Notes under the pieces: generated by a model
Databases searched by the model: none
What the model was told of the DNA's origin: nothing
Seen by the model: only the letters and a program-made list of their open reading frames with translations
Source of the DNA: Euperipatoides rowelli
Taxonomy: Eukaryota; Onychophora; Udeonychophora; Euonychophora; Peripatopsidae
Direction: 5' to 3' (one strand)
Assembly (NCBI GenBank): GCA_003024985.2
Contig: PXIH01S0025753.1
DNA: 15,862 nucleotides
In this document: positions 9,235-15,862 of the stretch, piece by piece
Layout of the letters: the number at the start of each line of letters is the position of its first letter
Numbering within the stretch: position 1 is the first letter of the stretch
Program-made: the position numbers and the translations under genes

Positions 9235-9376
9235 GATTCTGAGCTTAGTGAGCTTCGGTCGACCATTGAAGCTTTACGTCATGAAAGTGTCGCTGCTGCT
9301 GCAGGTCTGTCCGGGATCACTGCTGCAAGCCCCAACTTAGTGCGCCGGCATACATTCAACGTCAGCAAAGAAGCAG
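9235..9376 (+). CDS. NAV: Neuron navigator (NAV/UNC-53 family) coiled-coil exon B, 3' end uncertain
   Basis: The acceptor is a T-rich tract ending in TTTAG at 9234. The frame opens with DSELSELRSTIEALR and joins exon A in phase 0 to give TAEQK-DSELSELR, a NAV family signature. The heptad positions continue across the junction (L32, L35, I39, L42 counted from exon A), which confirms the splice. The segment then becomes Ala/Ser rich and includes SPNLVRRHTFN, resembling the basic Ser-rich linker after this coil in other NAVs. The frame stays open to a TGA at 9391-9393, 52 codons from the exon start. No strong GT donor lies before it. Candidates are CAG|GTCTGT after 9304, AAC|GTCAGC after 9360 and CAG|GCACGT, a GC donor, after 9376. 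I chose 9376 because it fits the donor consensus best at the remaining positions and keeps the NAV-like linker. The alternative is a terminal exon ending at the TGA. Confidence 0.75.
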
Positions 9377-9378
9377 GC
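9377..9378 (+). other. Candidate GC-type 5' splice site of exon B
   Basis: The sequence CAG|GCACGT matches the 5' splice consensus at -3 to -1 and at +1, +3, +5 and +6, with C instead of T at +2, the hallmark of the minor GC-AG intron class. If it is used, exon B ends in phase 1. Competing GT sites at 9305 (CAG|GTCTGT), 9361 (AAC|GTCAGC) and 9381 (CAC|GTCCAC) are each weaker by eye. Confidence 0.4.
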
Positions 9379-9393
9379 ACGTCCACTAACTGA

Positions 9394-10022
9394 CCCATTT
9401 ATTTGGGTCCTGATCACAAACTCTAAAATTCTCAAATTTCTTCATTGGAGTTTGAAAAAATATCTAAATGTATTTTATAAGTTGATGAAAGTTTTATGTT
9501 TCAGTTTTATTTTACAACAGAAGATAAAGAGAGATTGTTGTTGAAGATCTAAACCTGTAAAAAATCTAGCTGAATTTTTTTTTGACAGTATCTATGCTTG
9601 TCTTTAAATGCCAAAAATATCTTGAATAAATTAAAACAAAATAACTCCCTATATGATTTATAAAAACTACTTGATTATGAACTACGTGTTCTCTTAAACT
9701 TTTACCTAATTTCTTTACCCTTAAATACCTCATTTGTCGTTTAAATTTCAAGGTCGTATAAAGCCTATCAATTAACTTAGTGGCATGTTAACATCAAGGG
9801 TACGTTTTTCGTCTTTTATAGATAAGTTAAATTTTGTGATTGATTAAGAATACCCACGAATAAGCAAGTAGTTTTTATAAAGTAAGTAAAGAAAAATAGG
9901 TAATAAACGGATAAATAAATTATGTCTCGCTTTTTTTTTTTAAGAAATAAGACCAGTAAAAAAATCAACTTACGGTGTTATTTTTAAAAAAAATTATGTA
10001 AAAAAAAGGCAAAAAGGTCTAC
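9394..10022. other. AT-rich sequence after exon B
   Basis: Intron, or 3' UTR if the exon B stop is used. No recognised gene. A 61-codon minus-strand frame here is treated as chance. Confidence 0.6.
9625..9630 (+). promoter_or_regulatory. AATAAA hexamer downstream of the exon B stop
   Basis: An AATAAA lies 232 bases after the TGA that ends the exon B reading frame. It would serve as a polyadenylation signal if exon B can act as an alternative terminal exon giving a truncated navigator. AATAAA is common by chance in such AT-rich DNA, so this is only a possibility. Confidence 0.15.
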
Positions 10023-11092
10023 TTAAGCCGGTGACACACTAAGCAGTGCGTCGTGGTATTTCATTTTTGCTGTAAAAAAGATGCCGATATAGTTTGTTGT
10101 CAAACAGGCTGAGCGTTGCAGCATGAAGGATTAGAGATGATTTTACAAGGCTATATTGACATGCCTTCTTTTAGATTCAATTTCATCCACCACGTCGGTA
10201 TTTTAACTAAAATAATAAATATTTAATTTTTCTGTGTATTAATATTATTAATAAAATCTTGAATTTTACTGATTGTATTATTAATAATAATAATAATTAG
10301 CCTAACAAAATATACAAGTACTACTATTTTTTTTTTTTTTTGCTTTCTCACATTTGATAAACAAAATGACACTAATACAACAATGTTATGATAATTGAAA
10401 AAGATAATTGAAAAGCATCTTATCCTACTAAGTTGAAACATCAGCTAATTTGATAATCTAATCTAAAACTGTTTTAGAGTTCCACAACTTTATATTGTCA
10501 TTCTTTATTTCAATTTAAATTTGATTTTTTTAATGGTGTAGTTTGTTTCAATCGCTGAAATGTCATCACTATATTTTGATTGGAGAACTGTGAATTAGAA
10601 CTAGGTCAAACTTTTGCAAGCTATTTGTTTAAAAAAAAAAGTTTAATAATTAAAGTTTAAATAGATAATAATGTAAAACTAATAATGTATAGCCTATTGT
10701 GTTGATGATTTAGTTTATTTCTTTGAAATAAATATGCTAAATAATTATTCTTTCTTTTGTCATTGTTTATCCGATATCAAAACAATTAGCAGGCAGGAAA
10801 TAGAAAGCATCTTCGAGCAGTAACTAGCGTTGTGTTTAGCGACTCCCATTGAAAACTATATGCTTTAAAAAAAGTGACATTGATTTCAACGCCAGCCACT
10901 TCTTGTCACCGTGACAAATTTTAAAGCAAGCTCTATAATTTTTTCTACTAAAAACCCCTGAAAATCAATGCGAATGCAGCAAAACTAACGCAATTTTCAG
11001 TTTAGCATATCCNATTGAAACTATGTGTTTTAAAACTGTTAGCAGTGCAGCAACGCGACATGCTGCACTGCTGTGTGTGTCACCGGCCTTAA
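10023..11092. mobile_element. TTAA-flanked non-autonomous DNA transposon (piggyBac-type target)
   Basis: The element spans 10027-11088 with TTAA on each side (10023-10026 and 11089-11092). The left end reads GCCGGTGACACACTAAGCAG. The right end, inverted, reads GGCCGGTGACACACACAGCA. The shared core is CCGGTGACACAC plus AGCAGTGC, so only a 1-base length change and two substitutions separate about 23 bases. TTAA duplication is the hallmark of the piggyBac superfamily, though these ends lack the usual CCC start. The right subterminal region contains a perfect 12-bp hairpin. The interior is AT-rich with a TAA microsatellite near 10280-10298 and no transposase frame, so it is a non-autonomous or decayed copy. 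An N lies at 11013. Confidence 0.75.
11041..11072. repeat. Perfect 12-bp hairpin in the right end of the TTAA element
   Basis: AGCAGTGCAGCA (11041-11052) pairs perfectly with TGCTGCACTGCT (11061-11072) around an 8-base loop, ACGCGACA. It overlaps the start of the terminal inverted repeat, so AGCAGTGC occurs three times in the element ends. It is probably a transposase-binding or cleavage-associated structure. Confidence 0.8.
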
Positions 11093-12337
11093 AGGACTAT
11101 ATTTTGGTTCCTAGATCATATTTAGATAAAAAAAAAATTAGTTAAATCCTAAAAACATTTATTAGCTCTGCTACGTGTAATGCAGCAATTTTATAAAGTA
11201 AAGAAAGTGAAAACAAATAATGACGAATGAAAACACAAGAAAGACGCCATTTTGGTAAAGTGAGATCATTAATGGCATGTACAGTAATCTGGTATGACTG
11301 TGGGTTACATAAATATACCTTACTAAGTCGTGCGAGTGAATAGTGACCCAGCATTAGAATAAAGTGTTGACGTGATGTTAATAGCTGGTGTTTCAACACT
11401 GCAGTTCTCATATTTGCCAAGGGGTTTTAAAAGTAAAACAAATGCAGTACACCAATTTTAAATTATCGAATGTCAATTAAGAGCTCTAATAAAATTAAGA
11501 GTGATCATATATGAAAAAAATTAATAACATTTGAGGATCGATAGTTTATAAATTGTAAGCTTCTCACTACAACTACAGCTGAAATAAATCAGAACAAGTA
11601 TAAAATAAATGAAATCCACAATTCTAAATAGGATATAATTTACTTAGGTAATAAAATCTTGGGTCACTTAAGTTTTAAGAACAAAATAAAAACTTTAGTT
11701 AATCCCTATATGAGTTTGACCGTCAACAGTTGAAAATACAATACATTACTAATCCTAATTTCCCATAACTATAAGTCACAAAGACACTCATTTCTTAAGA
11801 GAGACTTGTAGTCACTGAAAAATAAAAGATGTCATTTAGAGAAATGTTCAATAAAATTAGTTAAAAGTACAAGAATTTTGCTGTGGCTTCCAAAATGACA
11901 ATCTGTTAATGCACCAGTACTGACTTATTGCAATTCTCCTTTTGTTATAAGAAAATATTTGGACAAAACATGCTACTGCTGCCACCTAATGGTAAAATCT
12001 TATGCTAGGCTTAACCATGTTCTCCATGTAGGAGTGAAAGAAAGGATCGCACCTGCAATGACTTGGATCACTCTCTGTGCACATATAATTATTAAGGAAG
12101 CATAAATTACCTGTCATGAATGAATGGATTAGATTAATTTTTATCTGAAGTTCACAAGACATAAACAAATTACAATTAAAGTTTGTAAATGTCATTTCAA
12201 GTCCCTTTCCAAATTAGTTTTGGCAATATCAATTACTGGATTCATAATAATGATAATGGAATGCTGAAAAACATATTCTAGCCATTTATTTCATGAATAA
12301 TTTTGCCTATTTATTTTATCAATGAAAAAATATTTTT
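11093..12337. other. Intronic sequence with no recognised gene
   Basis: Somewhat less AT-rich at 11160-11420, where a 92-codon minus-strand frame (11142-11420) is seen without recognisable motifs. At 11975-12060 the words CTGCTGCCACCTAATGG and a GC-richer stretch suggest an old retroelement fragment, not classifiable by eye. Confidence 0.5.
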
Positions 12338-13179
12338 CATTGTGGCCTGGAGCAGACAATTACCATCCTGGAGGAGATCATTGTGGCCTGGAGTAGATCA
12401 TTGCTGGTTTGGAGATATTGTGGTGTGGAACAGATCATTGTGTGCTTGATCAAATCATTGTTGGGCTGGAGTTGACCATTGTGGCCTATAAAATATCATT
12501 GTGGTCTTGAGCAGATCATTTCTTCCCTGAGATATTGTGGTTTGGAGCATATCATTGTGGTTTAGAGCTGATCATTGTGTCCTGGAGTAGATCATTGTGT
12601 GCTTGATCAGTTCATTGCTTCGGCTGGAGCAGATCACTGTTGCCTATAGCATATTGTGGTCTGGAGCATATCATTGCGGGCTTGGAGATATCATGATTTG
12701 GAGCAGATCATTGTGGTTTAGAGCTGATCATTGTGTCCTAGAGCATATCATTGTGTGCTTGATCAGATCATTGCTGGGCTGAAGCAGATCATTGTGGCCT
12801 ATAACATCATTGTGATCTGGAGCAGATCATTGCTGGCCTGGAGATATTGTGGTTTAGAGCAGATTGTGGTTTAGAGCTGATCATTGTGTCCTGGAGCAGA
12901 TCATTGCGGGCCTGGAGATATTGTAGTTTGGAGCAGATCATTGTGGTTTAGAGCTGANTCCTGGAGCAGATCATTGCGGGCCTGGAGATATTGTAGTTTG
13001 GAGCAGATCATTGTGGTTTAGAGCTGATCATTGTGTCCTGGAGCAGATCATTGTGTGCTTGATCAGATCTTTGCTGGGCTGGAGCAGATCATTGTGGCCT
13101 ATAACAGATCATTGTGGCCTGGAGTAGATCATTGTTCCTGGATCAGATCATTGTGTCCTTGATCTGATCATTGCTTTGG
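12338..13179. repeat. GATCATTG minisatellite with higher-order 157-bp period
   Basis: About 40 degenerate units of around 20 bp built on GGAGCAGATCATTGTGGCCT, with variants TTTAGAGCTGATCATTGTGT and GGAGATATTGTGG. A longer order is visible: TGTGCTTGAT recurs at 12441, 12598 and 12754 (spacing 157 and 156), then at 13054. A 70-bp segment is exactly repeated at 12889 and 12959, with an N at the junction. Frames through the array are by-products of the repeat. Confidence 0.9.
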
Positions 13180-14612
13180 ATTATATAAATTATTTCCCAT
13201 AATTTCAAGTAATATTTACAAAGTAATGCAGTTCTAGTAATGAAAATAAACTATTGTGTTGCCACGTCAAATGTTATAATTTTGATGATTTATTGTATAT
13301 TTTAGTGGTTTGAATCAGTTTTTTTGCAGTGATATTTTTTTCAAACTCCAATTTCTTTATTAGTGCTGGAATATCAACATTTTTCAAAATGATTTAACTC
13401 CTCTGGACATGACTGTTGAGCTGCTTATTGCTTTAATTTGCTTCTTAGTGCAGTTTTCAATAACAATTTACAGCACTAGTTCTTTTATTTTGCAACTAAT
13501 TTATTTTTGTTTTTTTTAGAGATTGTTTTCTAAACTTGTTTAGTTTGCTTTAATCTTTACTAGTTTCTTTATTGTTTTTTAATCTATAGCTATTTATTAT
13601 GTATTTTTATTATATAGGATATCTTTCTTTAAATTTTTACACAATATTCTAAGGCATTATGTCATATGATTGTGTAATGCATTCAGATATTTATTTATTC
13701 AAGGATATATTGATTTAAATTGATTTGTTTACAGGTAACTCTAACAATGAAAAGGAAATAGAAATAAAGATATTAATTTGTATAAATGTTTTAGCTCTTG
13801 GGATGTACACTTTTACATAGAAAGAAAAATATATGAAAATAAAATAAAAGTTTATATTCTTGAAACATACTTCTGTTCCCCATATCAGTCCAAACAAACC
13901 TGAACCTAGAGGCTTGAGCATTCAAATGAAAAAATACAGTAAATTAACATTAATATCCACTAGGCTTTAGTTATGCATATGATAAAGGCAAAACTCCAAC
14001 AAGTTAAAAACAAAATCAGTCAAAGTTCCTCTGAACACTCAAAATAAAATATTTAATAAAGGCATCAAACTGAATCCTGCCTTTTTTTTTGGGGGGGGGG
14101 GAGTACAATGTTAAACCTGTTCTTGGCCACATTACACAGCGAGTAAAATTAACCGAAGTCCTTCAGAAATGTGTTCACCTGGTGCTAGCAAAAAGAAGCA
14201 CTCCTAATAACTGTCTTAGTAGGTGTTTGAAGTTAAAAATAAAATAAGGAAAAACACTTTATACATTATGTAACGATAAAGAGAAGATAGCCTAATCCAA
14301 TGTTGTGAGTAGTGATTGAGGCCTAGAACATTGTGATGCAAACTTCCATGCAGTTATAGACTTCTTAATTTTAATTGTAAAATACATTGGTCCACAGCTT
14401 TAAAAATAATATTCTCCCATCTAATGAAATTAAATAAAGATTATTACAAAAAAAAAAAAAGGACAATCTGGCATAGGGATAATTTATAAACTATATCATG
14501 TGAGGAAGGTAGTTAGAATACATGTGAAGATAGGTAAAGATTTGGCAGAGGGGAGGGGGGGGTTCAAATGTAATGTCATAGAATTTTTTCAAAAAAATCA
14601 ATTCTTCATATG
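13180..14612. other. AT-rich intronic sequence, homopolymer junction inside
   Basis: No exon recognised. Contains a T9 run followed directly by a G11 run (14082-14101), an A-rich run near 14447-14460 and a G-rich run near 14550-14562. These are simple-sequence features likely to be unstable or misread. Confidence 0.6.
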
Positions 14613-15529
14613 TATTTACAGTAAATTAAATACACGCCTACCCTGGTTTACAGACCCTCAAAAGTATGAATATATTTAAAGTAGCATAATATCACTGTTC
14701 AGAGACATATTAATGGACTAAATACAGGCACACCCCAGTTTACTGACCTCATGAGTATGGTCATATTTACANTAGCACCATGCCCCTGTTTACATACACA
14801 TGCTTCTCAAGAATGAACTATAGATATAGGCACACCCCAGTTTACAGACCCTCATGAGTACAGACAAATTTACAGTAGCACCATTACTTTGTTCACATAT
14901 ACATGCTTTCAAGAACGATGTATAATACAGACATCCCTGAGTTTAATGGACCCTTGTGGATAAGAACATATTTACAGTAGCACCATACTCTTGTTCACAT
15001 ACACATGCTTCTCAAGAATGGACTAGAAATACAAGCATACCCCCAGTTTATGGTTTTTCGTGAGTATGGACATATTTACAGTAGCACCATATACAAAAAT
15101 TCTCAAGAATGGACTATAAATACAAGCATACCCCAGTTAATGGTTTTTCATGAATATGGATATATTTACCCCTGTTCACATACAAATTACACATGCTTTA
15201 GAAGAATGGACTAACTACAGACATACCACAGTTTATGGACCCTCGTGAGTACAGACATATTTACAATAGCACCATACCCCTGTTCAAATACACATGCTTC
15301 TTAAGATTAGAGTATAAATACAATCATACCCCAGTTTATGGTATCTTGTGATGATGAACATATTTACAGTAGCACCATACCCCTGTTCACAGACACATGC
15401 TTCTGACGAATGGACAATAAATACAGCCATACCCCAGTTTACAGACATTGGTGAGTATGGACATATTTAGAGAAGCACCATACACCTGTTCACATGCACA
15501 TCCTTCTCAAAAACGAACTATAATTACAG
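14613..15529 (+). repeat. 103-bp satellite array, forward block
   Basis: About nine units containing ATATTTACAGTAGCACCAT, CCTGTTCACATACACATGC, TTCTCAAGAATGGACTATA and ACCCCAGTTTA. The TTTACAGTAGC word recurs at 14766, 14869, 14971, 15075, 15165, 15260, 15363 and 15466, giving mostly 102-104 bp spacing with two shortened units (90 and 95 bp) caused by small deletions. The first unit is the most diverged. An N at 14772 lies in one unit. Confidence 0.92.
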
Positions 15530-15536
15530 TATTACA

Positions 15537-15862
15537 CATTCTTGAGAAGCATGTGTAAGTGAACAGGGGTACTGTGCTACTGTAAATATGTCTGTACTCA
15601 TGAGGATCCATAAACTAGGGTATGTCTGTATTTATAGTCCATTCTTGAGGATCATGTGTATGTGAACAGAGGTATGGTGCTACTGTAAATATGTCCATAC
15701 TCATGAGGGTCCATAAACTGGAATATGCCTGTATTTATAGTCCATTCTTGAGAAGCATGTGTATGTGAACAAGGGTATTGTGCTACTGTAAATATGTCCA
15801 TACTCATGAGGGCCCATAAACTGGGATATGCCTGTATTTTAGTCCATTCTTGAGAAGCATGT
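15537..15862 (-). repeat. 103-bp satellite array, inverted block, continues past the window
   Basis: The same unit in reverse orientation. CTACTGTAAATATG recurs at 15577, 15680 and 15783, spacing exactly 103. These three units look more alike than the forward ones. The block begins abruptly with CATTCTTGAGAAGCATGTG, the inverse of the forward CACATGCTTCTCAAGAATG, and is cut by the window end. Confidence 0.92.

Noticed and set aside
11142-11420. 92-codon minus-strand open frame
   Set aside because: No recognisable motif or domain and no splice or neighbouring gene context; kept only as a note in the intronic description.
12597-12782. 61-codon frame in the GATCATTG minisatellite
   Set aside because: It is produced by the tandem repeat itself; unit lengths are not multiples of three and the frame breaks in other units.
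15005-15214. 69-codon frame in the 103-bp satellite
   Set aside because: A by-product of the satellite units; 103 is not divisible by three, so no frame is maintained along the array.
1-15862. tRNA, rRNA, CRISPR array, operon or phage content
   Set aside because: No tRNA box motifs, rRNA segments, regularly spaced short direct repeats with unique spacers, or dense coding were seen. The tandem arrays have no unique spacers.

Overview
This is an AT-rich stretch of metazoan nuclear DNA. It has long T-rich introns, well-formed GT/AG splice sites, interspersed transposon remnants and several tandem arrays. I see no bacterial-style genes. It is best read as the inside of one large neuron navigator (NAV / UNC-53 / sickie family) gene on the + strand. 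Two coding exons, 6548-6631 and 9235 to about 9376, together encode a continuous coiled-coil segment typical of that family. The repeat style, with short non-autonomous DNA elements, a CCGGCG...CCGGG repeat head and 100-130 bp arrays, suggests an invertebrate and perhaps a mollusc. That placement is inference, because the window holds no lineage marker.

Layout. 1-6547 is the upstream intron or upstream flank. It carries a 1.1 kb hAT-like non-autonomous element (1674-2797) with terminal inverted repeats and a 7-of-8 bp target duplication. Inside that element lies a 125-130 bp tandem array headed by a CCGG-type hairpin. Further on are a weak minus-strand open frame (3698-4063), a TTAA-flanked CpG-rich transposon end with a perfect 16-bp hairpin (4548-4637), a 200-bp-spaced direct duplication (about 4690-4978), a degenerate short tandem (5180-5295) and a TG microsatellite (5597-5622). 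Exon A is at 6548-6631. The 2603-bp intron that follows contains a long inverted repeat with arms of about 370 bp (about 7620-7988 and 8361-8745), which would fold into a long hairpin in the pre-mRNA. Exon B starts at 9235. Its exit is unclear: no strong GT donor lies before an in-frame stop at 9391-9393, and the best fit by eye is a GC donor after 9376.

9394-15862 is repeat-rich intron with no further exon that I can recognise. It contains a TTAA-flanked element (10027-11088) with matching inverted ends, a GATCATTG minisatellite of about 842 bp with a higher-order period near 157 bp (12338-13179), and a 103-bp satellite (from about 14613) that reverses orientation near 15530-15536 and runs off the end.

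No rRNA, tRNA, CRISPR array or complete protein gene was found. I did not find a new multi-gene system. The observations most worth checking are the intronic hairpin, the non-canonical exon B exit, the TTAA element with its terminal hairpin, and the satellite inversion junction. Isolated N bases (2400, near 7458, 11013, 12958, 14772) mark uncertain assembly, and at least the one at 12958 appears to hide a small repeat loss.
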